Origin: Chrysogorgia sp. JL179-B06
Lineage: Eukaryota; Cnidaria; Anthozoa; Scleralcyonacea; Chrysogorgiidae
DNA length: 64,000 nucleotides
Direction of reading: 5' to 3'
Assembly: GCA_035772405.1 (NCBI GenBank)
Contig: JAYKKM010000124.1
Span: forward strand, 124,001 to 188,000
The notes under the pieces are model-generated. The model worked only from the letters and a program-made list of their open reading frames with translations, ran no database searches and was not told the origin of the DNA. This document shows, piece by piece, positions 22,418 through 34,941 of the stretch (position 1 is its first letter; each line of letters starts with the position of its first letter). The position numbers and the translations under genes are program-made.

Positions 22418-22981
22418 TATTTACCTCCTCTTCCAACATATTTCCCATCACTTGTAGAAATTATAATAACATCACCTTCTTTTATAAACATTGGGAACTT
22501 CAAGTTCAAAACCAGTTTTAATTTTCACCTTCTTTTGGGGATTATTTTGAGTATTGCCCTTAACTGCGCTAGGGGCTTCAATTACTTGAACTTCAATGTT
22601 AGTTGGAAGTTCGATATCCAAAATATCATTCTCAAATTGTCTTACTTTAACTTTTTGACCTTCATTTAAAAAATGGATTTCTCATTTTACTTTTTCTAAG
22701 GAAATTTCAATTTGTTCAAAAGTTGTGTCATCCATTAAGATTAAATTTTGATCATCTGAATATAAATAATCCATATCATGCTTAATGATTAGTGCAGGCA
22801 TAACCTTATCGCTACTAATAAATGATTTAAGTGATATTGATCCTGTTCTTAAATTTTTAACCTTAACTTTTATTGTTGCCTGTCCCCTTCCCTGTTTTGA
22901 ATGTTGAGATGTAATGACAACAAAAATATTATCATCTTCCTGAAAGGTTATTCCTGGCTTTAATTTGTTTACATTAATCAT
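22417..22981 (-). CDS. efp: Translation elongation factor P (one-base frameshift near its end)
   Basis: It starts 'MINVNKLKPGITFQEDDN' with 'HSKQGRGQATIKVKVKNLRTG', the KOW-like domain I of EF-P, where Lys/Arg at the loop tip contacts the ribosome. The OB domains follow ('VQVIEAPSAVKGNTQNN'). An extra C in a CCC run near 22489 shifts the frame; the original frame resumes and ends 'SDGKYVGRGG' as expected, about 187 residues. It relieves stalling at polyproline. Confidence 0.92.
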
Positions 22982-23178
22982 TAAATCCCCTTATTATATA
23001 TTAATTATACATCAAACAAAAAACCATCATAATAGATAATATTTTTTGCTTTCATAATTAGTATATTTTTTATCTTAATTTTTTTGTTCATCATTTTTTT
23101 GTGTTTAAACTATAAAAAACCAAATGTAGTAATTTAGTTTTAATTTTATAAAATAAAAACCATAGATGATTAATATGA

Positions 23179-23337
23179 TTATTTTTTTTCTCTATATAAG
23201 GTGTGTTTTCTTAATATAGGATTGTACTTTTTAAGTTCAAGACGATTAAGAGTATTTTTTTTATTTTTTTTAGTTATATATGTCTCATGTCCTGATTCTG
23301 TACATTTTAAAATGATTCCATTCTTTGTTTGTCCCAT
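23179..23337 (-). CDS. rpmG: Ribosomal protein L33
   Basis: 52 residues: '[21 protein letters not shown]' and '[21 protein letters not shown]' are the bL33 pattern. Of the four zinc Cys found in C+ paralogues only one remains, so this is a zinc-independent form. GGAG lies 5' of the ATG. Confidence 0.9.
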   Translation of the reverse strand: MGQTKNGIILKCTESGHETYITKKNKKNTLNRLELKKYNPILRKHTLYREKK

Positions 23338-23519
23338 GATATTTTTCTCCGTTGTTGTTAGTTTTGTTTTTTTAATTATACAAAAAAATGAAGATATAGT
23401 AGTTCAAATAATGAAAAAAGGGTTTTTAAAAATAATTAATGTTCCTAGATATCTAGAGACTTTAAAAAATAAATATTTCTATTGTTGGTTTTTTTATGAG
23501 TTTTTATTAATTTTTATTT

Positions 23520-24215
23520 AAATAACTTTTTAATTTATCTATAGTGAAAATTGAATGATTTGTATTTAATATTGCATTTTTTAATATATCAAATTGATTA
23601 TCTTGAAGTTCATCATTCTCATAAATGAATTTATGAAAAGCATAATATTGTGTGTTTTTAATACCAAATGTCCATTTAAAATCTATACTTTTGCTCGGTA
23701 ATTCATATTTAAAATCTTTTTTTCTCTTATTATATCCCTATCAACAAATAAAGCATCATACCACCATTAGAAAGATTAAAAAAATTTTAACTCCTTTTTT
23801 GTTTGTTTGATGTACTTTGCGACTGTTTTTTCATAAAAAATTTGTTTAGATTAGATCTTTTTGTAAAAATTAATATAGCTATTTTATCATTAGATTGTAT
23901 TCTTTTATCCAAATTCTTTTGGTCTATGTTAAATTTTTTATAGCATATTTCTTAATTGTTTGCCTAAAAACCAGGATTTTTATGTTCTAATAAAACTTTT
24001 GCCATGTTTTCTTTAATGGTCTTCTATTGGATTTTGTCACATTCTAACATAATTGAATCATCCTTTTTATTATACTCAAATAAAATCTTCCTCTGGTCCT
24101 TTCACCTTTTTTCAAATTCCTAAAAGGTGACAAAAATATTTCTTCATTTAATTTTAAAAAATTTGCTAATTTTTCATTTGATAAATACTCTATCTATTAA
24201 TTTTTTAAACAAAAT
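23520..24215 (-). pseudogene. Decayed copy of the R-M module at 55875-57461
   Basis: In several frames it matches the end of the methyltransferase ('IFLSPFRNLKKG' vs 'IFLAPFKNLRKD') and the endonuclease that follows ('YYAFHKFIYEN', 'DNQFDILKNA', 'LKSYLN'). At least six stops or frame changes are present. Order and strand are as in the better copy. It is clearly defunct and lies in a core-gene neighbourhood. Confidence 0.6.
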
Positions 24216-24365
24216 TTTATTTTTATGATTTTACATAAATACATATTCAGTAACTAAATATAAAATCTTTTGATATTTCACTTTTTTTTTTTTTTTGGTA
24301 AAACTATTGAAAAACCAGAGATAAACAATGATATTTAGTATTTGGAAATTGTCAAACTTAGAAAT

Positions 24366-24509
24366 TTATTTATTTTTATTTTTTTTTGGTGCTCTTTGAG
24401 ACAGAGCTGAAGCAGCAGCAGTTTTGCTAGTCTTACTTGTTCTATTATCTCTTAAAACTTTTGAAGCAGCCTTACCAGCTTTTTTACCTGTTTTTCTTTG
24501 TTTTTCCAT
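24366..24509 (-). CDS. Small basic conserved-looking protein
   Basis: 47 residues: 'KTGKKAGKAASKVLRD' followed by 'SKTAAASALSQRAPKK'. Ala/Lys-rich with a repeated SK/AAS pattern that I have seen in short uncharacterised bacterial proteins. The start at 24509 is preferred over 24569 because AGGAAA lies just upstream. Function unknown. Confidence 0.6.
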   Translation of the reverse strand: MEKQRKTGKKAGKAASKVLRDNRTSKTSKTAAASALSQRAPKKNKNK

Positions 24510-24767
24510 TATTTTTCCTTTCCTATTGGTTGAAAAACCAATCAATTTAAAATATCTTCTTAATAGCATTATAACAATTTAGAAATTTTACTTTCAAATA
24601 TTTTAATCATTAGTCCGAAGCAATAACTTTCCATTGTAAAATTCAAAAAGAGGGGTATTGTTAAAGAAAACAAAAGAAGTTATTAGAATAATCCAAAAGA
24701 GTTTTTAAAAACTAATAAATACTTAAATTGTTTGTATTTTTAGTGAATTTCTTAATTTGAATTTTTA

Positions 24768-25604
24768 TTAAATCTTCTTTTTCAACTTTGCTATTTCACT
24801 TTTGTATGGTGCCATGCCATTTATCCATGGAGTTTCAAGAACTTTTATTAAGCCTTTGAATTCTTTTGCATGTACAAATTTTTTAAGAGCATTTGTATTT
24901 ATAAATCCCGTACCAATGTTGGCATGACGGTCTTTTTTTGCAAATAAAGGATTTTTAGAATCATTTATATGTAATGATCTTATATGACTAAGAGTTTCAG
25001 TGTTTTTAAGTTCATTAATAATTGCATCAAAATCATTAACATTATAACCAGCATCTCATGCATGACAAGTATCTAAGCAAATTGCTAGTCGGTTTGAAGC
25101 AACATTATCAATAACAAATTTTAGTTCTTTAAAAGTTGTGCCAACTTCAGTTCCTTTTCCTGCCATAATTTCAAGATGAATTTCAACTTCACTAGTCTTC
25201 AATAAAATGATTTTTAAACTTTTTATTAAAACTTGCAAACTTTCTTGACGTGAAAATTTAGTATAAGCTCCAGGGTGAAGCACAAGTTGTTTTAATCCTA
25301 AGTAATTCATTGTTTTAATTTCACTAATTAAAAACTCAATTGCAAATTGGTGTTTTTCAACACTTGAAGGATTAACAATGTAAGGGGCATGTACCAAAAT
25401 ATTTTCTTTTGGCATTAAATTCATATATTGTTTTTCATATTCATCTAAAAACAATTTTTCTTTGTCAGTTCTTTTTGTATTTTGAGGAGCCCCCAAATAT
25501 ATCATAAGGGCACTGGCATTATAGCTGAGTGCTTCTTTAACTGCTCCTAATAAATAGTTGTTAACCTTGTTAAATGAAACATGAGAACCAAATTTTAATT
25601 GCAT
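24768..25604 (-). CDS. nfo: Endonuclease IV (AP endonuclease)
   Basis: 278 residues. 'LKFGSHVSFNK' opens the barrel. 'ILVHAPYIVN', 'LVLHPGAYTK', 'IHLEIMAGKGTEVG', 'CLDTCHAWDAGYN' and 'IRSLHINDSKNP' provide the three-zinc ligands (His, Glu, Asp) of the Nfo family. It cuts DNA 5' of abasic sites in base-excision repair. It sits 8 bp after the Nif3-like gene in the dnaG-rpoD operon. Confidence 0.95.
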
Positions 25605-25612
25605 AATTATAC

Positions 25613-26368
25613 CTACTTTAAATTGAGAATATTCTTTTTAAAAACTTTAACGTTTTTTCACTTATTTTGAATTTGACTTGCAATATCAAATGTAAATACA
25701 TCTTCTATTGCATGAGATACTTCTACTATTTTAATATTATCATTTAATGCAGTTTGTCATGTCGATCATTTTACATCAGAAACAATAATAAATTCAGCGC
25801 CTTGCTTATGAAGATTAATTATATCCTCTGGAGAACCTGCTCCGGGAAGAAGTCCTCATTTATTATAGAATTTTTTATCACTTATATTAGAATCCTTAAT
25901 TTTTAAATTAAAGTTATCAAATAATATCTTTTTTAATTTTGATTTATTAATTTTTTGTAAGAACAAATGACCATATTTAGAAGTTGAAGAAATGGGTTTA
26001 AATCCAAGATTACTTGCAATTCTAGTTGCTGTTCTTTTTTTTGTTTTATCATAATTTGTATGTAAAGTTAAAACACCAATATTTGTACTTTCAAGACGAT
26101 GAATAATTTCTTTTTTATAAGGCGCTTCATTAATCTCTTGTTCAATATCATCATTAAAAATAAGGGGGTGATGAGTAATTATTAAATTTGCTTTATTACT
26201 AATAGCAAAATTAAAAACATCAATACCTAAATCTAGGGCCACTACAATAACATCAACATTGCTATTTAATGAACCAAAATAAAGTCCTATCTTATCTCAC
26301 TCCTCAGCCACAAGGAATGGATATTTAAAGTTAAAATAATTGACAATATGTTTGGTTTTAACTTTCAT
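25613..26368 (-). CDS. Nif3-like dinuclear metal protein (GTP cyclohydrolase I type 2 homologue)
   Basis: 251 residues. 'AEEWDKIGLYFG', 'IITHHPLIF' (metal-binding HH) and 'LTLHTNYDKT' are hallmark Nif3/YqfO motifs; the C-terminal part has 'GAEFIIVSDVKW' and 'EVSHAIED'. Biological role is unsettled for the family. The start overlaps the rpoD end by 11 bp, the usual mollicute and Firmicute neighbourhood. Confidence 0.85.
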
Positions 26369-27629
26369 TTTCCCTCATAAAATCTTTTAGTAATTTTTGA
26401 TTTTGAGGTTTTCTTAATGTTCTTATTGCTTTTGCTTCAATTTGTCTTATTCTTTCTTTTGAAACTTCAAACAACTCAGCAAGTTCATCCAAAGAATATG
26501 ACTTATACTTATCTCCGTTTTTATCATGACCAATACCATAACGCATTTGAATAATCATTCGATCACGTGAATCATAAACAACTCGATTAATAACATCAAT
26601 TAATAACTTGGAAGCTTCTTCATGAGAAGCATAATCAACAGGATTAACTGATTTTTCATCTTTAACAAAGTCTGCAACAGATGAATCATCTTCTTTTCCG
26701 ATTGGTTTATCAAGAGATATTGGGTCAATATTAATTTTTCTAATGTAACGTACCTTATCAGCATCAAAATCTTCACCAACATGTTTTGAAATTTCATCAT
26801 CAGTTGGAGCTCTTCCTAATTCTTGTTGCAATTCTCTTTCAATTTTAATAATTTTGTTAATTGTTTCTACCATATGAACAGGAACTCTAATTGTTCTTGC
26901 TTGGTCTGCTACTGCTCTAGTTATTGCTTGTCTAACTCACCAAGTTGCATAAGTTGAAAACTTAAATCCCTTTTGATAGTCATATTTTTCAACAGCCTTA
27001 ATTAATCCAACATTACCCTCAGAAATTAAATCAATAAATGAAAGGCCTCTATTTTTATACTTCTTTGCCATATTAACAACTAAACGAAGATTGCGTATAA
27101 TTAATGTCACACGTGACTTGCGACCAATCCATCCTCCGCTTTCTATCTTTTTAGAAATTTCAATTTCTTCTTTCTGAGTAAGAAGCTTTCCATATTTTCC
27201 TATTCAACGCATGTATCATTTAACAATATCATCTGTTTCTGTAAGTTTGTTTTGCATTTCAATATCTAGTATTTCTCTTTTGGAACTAACATTTGATAAA
27301 TCAATTTCCTGCGTATCCTTATAGTCTTTTAAAAAAACTTCCTGAGTACTTGAAATTTTTGATTTATTAAAACCAGGAAGTTCAGCTGAAATATCTTTTT
27401 CAGTAACATTATCTAAATCACCCTCATCTACCTCATTAGCAATTATTTTATTTTTGTACAATGCAGTTAGAAACTCATCATTGGATTCTTCTAAAACTAT
27501 GTACTTATTGTTTGTTAAAATTTTTTCCACTTCTTCTTGTAACAAGTAATTTTTTTTAGATTTTTTTAACTCTTTTTTAAGCATTTCAATAATTGTTTTA
27601 TAAGAGTTTTTCTTTGTAATTGTAGCCAT
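26358..27629 (-). CDS. rpoD: RNA polymerase primary sigma factor
   Basis: 423 residues in one frame. Region 2 is complete ('[17 protein letters not shown]', '[20 protein letters not shown]', '[15 protein letters not shown]', Trp by TGA). Region 3 ('[14 protein letters not shown]') and region 4 with its helix-turn-helix ('[28 protein letters not shown]') follow. It recognises TATAAT-type promoters, in agreement with the boxes seen across the window. The N-terminus is short and acidic, as is usual in mycoplasmas. Confidence 0.97.
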
Positions 27630-29317
27630 CTATTTACCAACCTTTTTCTTTGAAACTTTTGAAAAGAACTTAAATGAGCATTTTCTTCTTCCTCAGTTTT
27701 GGAATCCATGATTTTTTTTCTTGTACTTTTAAGTGTTTTCTTTTTAAAATCAATATTTATATACTCAATAACATCATCTAACTCGTCTTTGCTACTAATT
27801 ATAGCACTATCATCAATTTGCTTATCAATTTTTATTCAATCATTTTTTAGTTGTTGTGCCTTTACTTTGTCTTTTTTGCCAGAAACTAAATATTTAGCAA
27901 TTTTAATGACAATGTTATCATAAAAATGAACTTCATCAAATTTCAAATGCTTCAGAAGTTCAGGTTTGTTAACAAGCGATTTAATTAAAACATATGAATA
28001 ATTAATTGGCTTTTGCTTAATAATAAATTCATTTTTCTTATTAACATTTCTTTCCTTATAACTTTGTTTTTTAATCTTTGAAACATAATTTAGGATTATG
28101 TTCTTAGATAAATTAAAATCAGTTATTAACTTATTAACATAAAAATCTTTTTCAAGCTCATCACCATATTTTAAATAATTGCCAAACTCTTGCAAAAAAG
28201 CTTTAATACCATTAGGATCATCTAAATTATGTTGTTTTTTTAAAAAGGCATAAATAAAAAAATAAACATTCATCTTGTTGCTAACAATTTCTTTTAATTT
28301 ATTCTCACCTTCATTTTTTAATATTTCATCTGCATCTTTTGCTTCTTCACTATAAATAACCTTTACTCTAATATTATTTTTAATAAGTAAAATTATTGAT
28401 TTAAGTGTTGCTTGAATTCCTGCCTTGTCAAAATCGAACATTAAATTTACTTGCTTATTTTTTAAAAAATTAATATGATGACTTGTTAAAGAAGTACCCA
28501 TAATTGCAACACTATTTGTAATATTTATTTTATCCATAGCAATTACATCCATAAAACCCTCATTAATATAAATCTCCTTTGTTTTATTAATGTGATCAAT
28601 AGCATTATTAATGTTATAAAATATCTTGGATTTCTTAAAAACACTTGATTCAGCAGAATTAATATATTTTGGGCCCTTACCAATAATAATTCTTCCTGAA
28701 AAACCAATGGTATCTCCAAACTGATTAAGAATAGGAAACATGATGCGATTTTTAAAAAAATCTTTTTCATATTCATTTATTAATGAAGCATTAATAAGGG
28801 TTGCTTTATCAAATCTCTTAGCAAGCAAAAATTTAACTAGACCTTCACTTGGTGCAAAACCAATCCTATATCTTTCAATATCCTTATTTGTAATTCCGCG
28901 TGAATTTAGATATTCATAAGCATTAGTGCCTGATTCAATTGTTAAATTATATTGAAAAAAATCTCTTGCCTCATTCAGTGTGTCAATAATTTGTTTTTCC
29001 TGCTCACTAAATCTTGGTTTAATAATAAAATCATTTTTAATATCTAGACCTAATTTGCTTGCTAATTTTAAGACTGCTTTATTAAAACTTATTTTTTCAT
29101 ATTCAGCAACAAAGAATATAACATTTCCGCCTTTATTGCATACAAAACATTTAAAGATTTTTTTACTACTAGAAATGGAAAGAGAAGGATTGTTGTCTTC
29201 ATGAAACGGGCAAAGAGCTTGATAATTTTTTCCTTTTTTTAAAAGTTCAAGATATTCTCCAATTATTTCAACAATATCTAATTTATCAATAATTGTTTGA
29301 ACATAATTACCTGTCAT
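27566..29317 (-). CDS. dnaG: DNA primase
   Basis: About 583 residues as read. Zinc finger 'CPFHEDNNPSLS...CFVCNKGG' (CHC2), catalytic N-lobe ('YRIGFAPS'), then the TOPRIM domain with 'YINEGFMDVIAM' and 'NLMFDFDKAG'. It makes RNA primers with the replicative helicase. The literal frame overlaps rpoD by 64 bp; a shift of one A near 27645 would instead stop right before the rpoD ATG, so the last residues are uncertain. Confidence 0.93.
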
Positions 29318-29929
29318 TATACCTCCACAATTGCATAAAAATTATACTTTAAAATCATAATTTACATACTTGCATATTTTAAATAAAGATTATAAAAAGG
29401 GTTTTATAAAAATAAACAAGAATGTAAAATCTTTGATAAATAACTTCTCATTAAAAAAATAAGATAATATTGCATTCTCTTTATATACCTCTTCAAAAGA
29501 AGACGTTTTACTATCTTATGCAAATTTTTGAATAAATATTTTTAATAACTACATTTGTAAAACAATTTCAATAATAAAACTTAAATTAGGATCTATTTTT
29601 GTTCTGTTAATATTTTGCAAGCATTAACTCCTAGTTAGTTTTTTTATTATTAATACCACTATTTATTATGTTTTGCACATTACTGCTAGCATCTTTACAA
29701 ATTAAAGTGTCACATAGATAAAATTATATAAAAAGATAATTATATTTATCCATTATTCTAAATAAAATGGATAAAAACCATAAAAAGATATTAAGACAAA
29801 ATAAAAAAACTATATTCTTTGATAAGAATGTAGGATTTATTTTTATATTAATTATTTTTTATTACATAAAACTATTTATCTTAGTAGTTCTTCTCCAGAG
29901 ACAATTGTATTGTCATAAATTTAGGATTA
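29318..29929. other. Intergenic, no supported gene
   Basis: AT-rich. A 63-codon plus-strand ORF (29767-29958) is dominated by Lys/Ile/Phe and has no motif; it is not called. Confidence 0.3.
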
Positions 29930-32900
29930 TTATCCTTTTGAAAGACCAGTTTTTGTAAAGACTTTATCTTTTCCATGATTTCTAATAGTTAATACAATCT
30001 TACCTTCCAAATCATTAGGTTCAATTGTTATATCACTAACAACAATTAACTTTCCATTAGCAATAGTTAATTGTTTATTGAGTGCTTCAATTAATTTAGC
30101 TTTAGTCACTTTTTTTGATGCTACTGATGGTAATTCAACTGTGCTATAAAAACTATCAAAATAATTAATTGCCAATGCCTGCACTGCATTCTTAGTAATA
30201 GTTCATTTATCATATTCAGCTTTTAAAATTACTTGTGGGGTTAATTTGATGATAATATCATCTTTATCTCCAGGATTTGTTACATTTTTTAACATTAGCG
30301 TTTATCCTAAATAGTCTATCAGCTTTTTTAAGATCTAATACTAAAACAACATCTTGTTCATTTTTATTTTTAAAGTTTATAGTTATAAGTTGTGTAACTG
30401 GTGTAGCTATAATTTTTGTAGCTGGTTTAGCAACCAGAAATGCTATATAGACAATACGTTTTGGTTTATAAACAATTGTTTTATCTTCAAGATGAGTTAA
30501 TCTTGATGAACCATCTTGTGGTAAATTTTTTGTGTTTTCATAAGATATTTCAATTTATAATACTTTTCATGGATAGCTAAATTTTGCAAAATTAAAAATT
30601 TATTTGTTTTTTTAAACATATGGTTTCCAGATCAATAATATGTTTGTGATTTATAATAACCATTTAATTCTGGAGCAACATTATTATAAATAGCAATTAT
30701 TTTAGAACTTAAATTAAATGATTTATATTGATACGTTATATCATGTACAATTACCTTTGAAGTTGATACAAATGCACCAAGTGTTTTCATTTCTACTTGA
30801 ATTCTAATTATTCCAGAAGAATCATCTAGTTCTGCTGAAATTACATATGTTGAAGTAGCAGCTAGTCCAGTAAGATCAATGCCAGTTTCTTTTTTAAGAG
30901 ATATCGCATCCTTAATACGAGCTGCAATGGTAGATACTTTAACAGGGGAATTTATTGCTTTTCCAGTTTGTAGTTTAGTTTTAAGTGCTTCTAAATTAGT
31001 TTTTTGAATTTCATTTTGCTTAGCTACATCAATTCCAGCAACACTCACAGTAAATGTTGCTGTTACTCTTGCTGTGCCCTTAACAATTTTTACAGTAACA
31101 GTTAAATCACCATCAATTGTAATGCCCCCATGGGAATAAGTTAGGATTGTGCCCCTAGTATTGCCTGGGAAGGTTCCAGCAGTTCCACCAAGTGCTTTAA
31201 AAGCAGCAACATCAAATGGTGTGTTTGCAGCTACTACTGGAATATCAACACTAGAAGTTTTTTTCACTCCAGAGATTGCTTCAATTAAAACTTTAACATT
31301 ATCTACATCCACTTTATCTAAACTATTTTGTACCTCAGTATCAATGGTAGCATCGCTCTTATGGTTAATAGTGTGAGCAACCGCAACTGAATTTAGAACT
31401 GTTGCACCACTCGTTGTCATTATTACACTAATAGTAATTACTCCAGTATCTTTATCTCCATTTGCTGAAATTACATATGTTGAAGTAGCGGCTAGTCCAG
31501 TAAGATCAATGCCAGTTTCTTTTTTAAGAGATATCGCATTCTTAATACGAGTTGCAATGACCCTCACTTTATCAGCATCATTTATAACATTACCACCAGT
31601 TAGCTGCGTTTTAAGTGCTTGTAAATTATCAGTCTGAATTTTATCTTTCTTAGCTGCATCAATTCCAGTAACACTCACAGTAAATGTTGCTGTTGCTCTT
31701 GCTGCACCCTTAACAATTTTTACAGTAACAGTTAAATCACCATCACTTGTAATGCCCCCATGGGCATAAGTTAGGATTGTGCCCCTAGTATTGCCTAGGA
31801 AGGTTCCAGCAGTTCCACCAAGTGCTTTAAAAACAGCTTCATCAAAAGGTGTGTCTGCAGCTACTAGTGAAATAGCAACATTAGAAGTTCTTTTCACTCC
31901 AGTTATTGCTTCAATTATAGTTTTAATACTACCTGCATCTGTATTATTTTGTACTTCAGTATCACTCTTATGGTTAATATTGTGAGCAACTTGTGGTGAT
32001 TTTGGAACTGTCGCACCTCTTGTCGTCATTATTACACTAATAGTAATTACTCCAGTATCTTTAGCTCCACTTGCTGAAATTACATATGTTGAAGTAGCGG
32101 CTAGCCTAGTAAGATCAATGCCAGTTTCTGTTTTAAGAGATAGCGCATTATTAATACGGACTGCAATGACCCCTGCTTTATCAGCATCATTTGTAACAAT
32201 GCCCGCAGTTAGCTGCGTTTTAAGTGCTTGTAAATTATCAGTCTGAATTTTATTTTTCTTAGCTACATCAATTCCAGTAACACTCACAGTAAATGTTGCT
32301 GTTACTCTTGCTGTGCCCTTAACAATTTTTACAGTAACAGTTAAATCACCATCACTTGTAATGCCCCTATGGGAATAAGTTAGGATTGTGCCCCTAGTAT
32401 TGCCTGGGAAGGTTCCAGCAGTTCCACCAAGTGCTTTAAAAACAGCTTCATCAAAAGGTGTGTCTGCAGCTACTAGTGAAATAGCAACATTAGAAGTTCT
32501 TTTCACTCCAGTTATTGCTTCAATTATAGTTTTAATACTACCTTGCATCTGTATTATTTTGTACTTCAGTATCACTCTTATGGTTAATATTGTGAGCAAC
32601 TTGTGGTGATTTTGGAACTGTCGCACCTCTTGTCGTCATTATTACACTAACAGTAATTACTCCAGTATCTTTAGCTCCACTTGCTGAAATTACATATGTT
32701 GAAGTAGCGGCTAGCCTAGTAAGATCAATGCCAGTTTCTGTTTTAAGAGATAGCGCATTATTAATACGGACTGCAATGACCCCTGCTTTATCAGCATCAT
32801 TTATAACATTACCACCAGTTAGCTGCGTTTTAAGTGCTTGTAAATTATCAGTCTGAATTTTATTTTTCTTAGCTACATCAATTCCAGTAACACTCACAGT

Positions 32901-34553
32901 AAATGTTGCTGTTGCTGTTGCTGCGCCCTTAGCAATGGTTACAGTAACAACTAAAGTACCATCAATTGTAATGCCCCCATGGGCATAAGTTAGGGTTGTG
33001 CCCTTAGTAATGCTTGGGAAGATTTTGTCAGTTCCACCAAGTGCTTTAAAAGCAGCAACATCAAATGGTGTGTTTGCAACTACTAGTGAAATAGCAACAT
33101 CAGAAGTTTTGTTCACTCCAGTGATTGCTTTAATTATAGCTTGAATACTATTTACATCATCTACTTGATTTTGAGTTAAGAATCCTGAGATTGTAAATTC
33201 TTTTGAACTAGATCCAATATTCTCGATAACAATTTTTAAGGAACCATTAACATTATTAGGAACTAATTTTATGTTAGAAGTTGAAACTGCATCTTTAATT
33301 TTGTTCCTAAGGGAAACATCAGTAAAATCAGTTTCAAATTTTGCATGAATTATACCAAGAATTGCAGCTTTATTGTCATATGCACTTGGTAAAATTTTGG
33401 AATTTTTAATACCATCAAAACCATTTGCATTTATAGGGTTTATAATTTCTCATGCTTTATCTTTATAAGTAGCAAATCCACCTAACTCCAGGAATTTAAC
33501 TAAAGGAGTTACACCTTCTACTGCTTTAAAAATAACCTTTACTCCTGATCCATCAGTTTGCTTTGTTGATACTTTAACACTACCAATTGTAATACCTGTT
33601 GGGGTTTTTCCATCAAATTCAATATCAGCAATCTTAATCTCATCAGCTGTTTTGAATTCTGACCCATCCTTAATTTTAATTTTATAATCTTTAATGTGGG
33701 AAAAATTGACATTTTTTGTATCCTTATAAGTTTTATAATTAAATGTAATTGTGCCAGGAACAAAATCTCCAGAAGCTTTTAAGTCATCTTCTTTAGTAAA
33801 TTTAATATGAGCATCTAAATCACCTTCTATAATAGTAGTACCAGATACTAATGAAATAATATACTTTTTAATGGCCCTTAGTGCATCAGAATTTTCATCT
33901 TTATTTGCATTATAATTAGAGAAAGCACCTTTATTTGGAATAGCTTCTGTAAATGCAAAAAATAATTCAAGCATTTTATACTCTTTAACTTTAAAACCTT
34001 TTGTAAGTTCCTTAGAATTAGAAAATGATCTTCCTTGATTAAATGCCCCATGTATGAATTTGTCTTCAAAAATTGTATATAAAAATGCAAACTCATCTTG
34101 TGCAGCATCAATTTTATTTGCAGGTCAATCTGAATATTTATCATCTTTTGATACATTTTCATTGGATTTTAACTTAAACACAAGAAGTAGTTGCTTAAGT
34201 GCATTACTATCTTCTCCTTCATAAATAGAAATTTGATAACTATCTTTATTATCAAAAATATATCCACCAAGAACAGTTGCTGCAACATAACGATCTTTAA
34301 TTGCATCAGTTAAAGTGTCAATATCTTCATCTTTTTTAACCTCAAGTCCGTATAGTTCCATTGTTTTATTTTTAGCAACTTGTTTATCTTTTGCTGCAAC
34401 TATTTCCGCAACTAAAGATTTATAATAACCTGCTTTTTTGTTGTCATTACTAAATTTCTCATTTAAAATAGGGACTAATATAGCAGTTAATGTTCCAACT
34501 GTTGTAGCTGCTATAAGTCCACCAATAAGAATTGTTTTACCTTTTGGCGTCAT
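29930..34553 (-). CDS. Very long repetitive surface protein, disrupted by frameshifts
   Basis: It starts 'MTPKGKTILIGGLIAATTVGT', a signal anchor without a lipobox Cys. A unique domain of about 450 residues follows, then at least four alternating module pairs. Module A has 'TPFDVAAFKALGGT' and 'LTYAHGGITIDG' (Lipoprotein_17-like); module B has 'ETGIDLTRLAATSTYVISA'. One A+B pair is about 203-210 residues and the pairs are nearly identical. An extra T near 32545 breaks the frame relative to the sister repeat; stops near 30500 and 30290 damage the 3' end. Total coding potential is about 1,500 residues. It resembles the modular variable surface proteins of mycoplasmas. Confidence 0.65.
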
Positions 34554-34941
34554 TTTAACACCCCTTTTCTTAGATATAACCATTATACCTGATAATGTAT
34601 CAAAATTATCATTACATGTAAAATTTTGGTGTTCACTTCAATTAAATAATCTATTGAAATTTAGACTTTATAATAAAATTTATAAATTTTTGAACCTAAA
34701 ATTACATACTCAAACTAAATATAACACTATTATAATTACAACATTATTAATGATATAAAATGTGACTTCCTAGTATCTTTGAAACCAAATCATGTAAAAT
34801 TTCCTAGCTGTTGTCCAGTTTGATAATTTTAAATTTTACACCTAGCAAAAACTATATAATTTTAGTGAAAATAGTTGATGAATCTAAATTACATGGAAAA
34901 GCATTGTTAATAGGTAACAACAAGATAATTAAAATATTAAT

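Noticed and set aside
29767..29958. 63-codon ORF in the dnaG upstream gap
   Set aside because: Composition-driven Lys/Ile/Phe string with no start signal, motif or conserved neighbour.
31149..32609. Plus-strand ORFs with repeated 'MPLVLPGKVPAVPPSALK' peptides
   Set aside because: Antisense shadows of the Lipoprotein_17-like modules of the long surface gene; their repetition only mirrors it.
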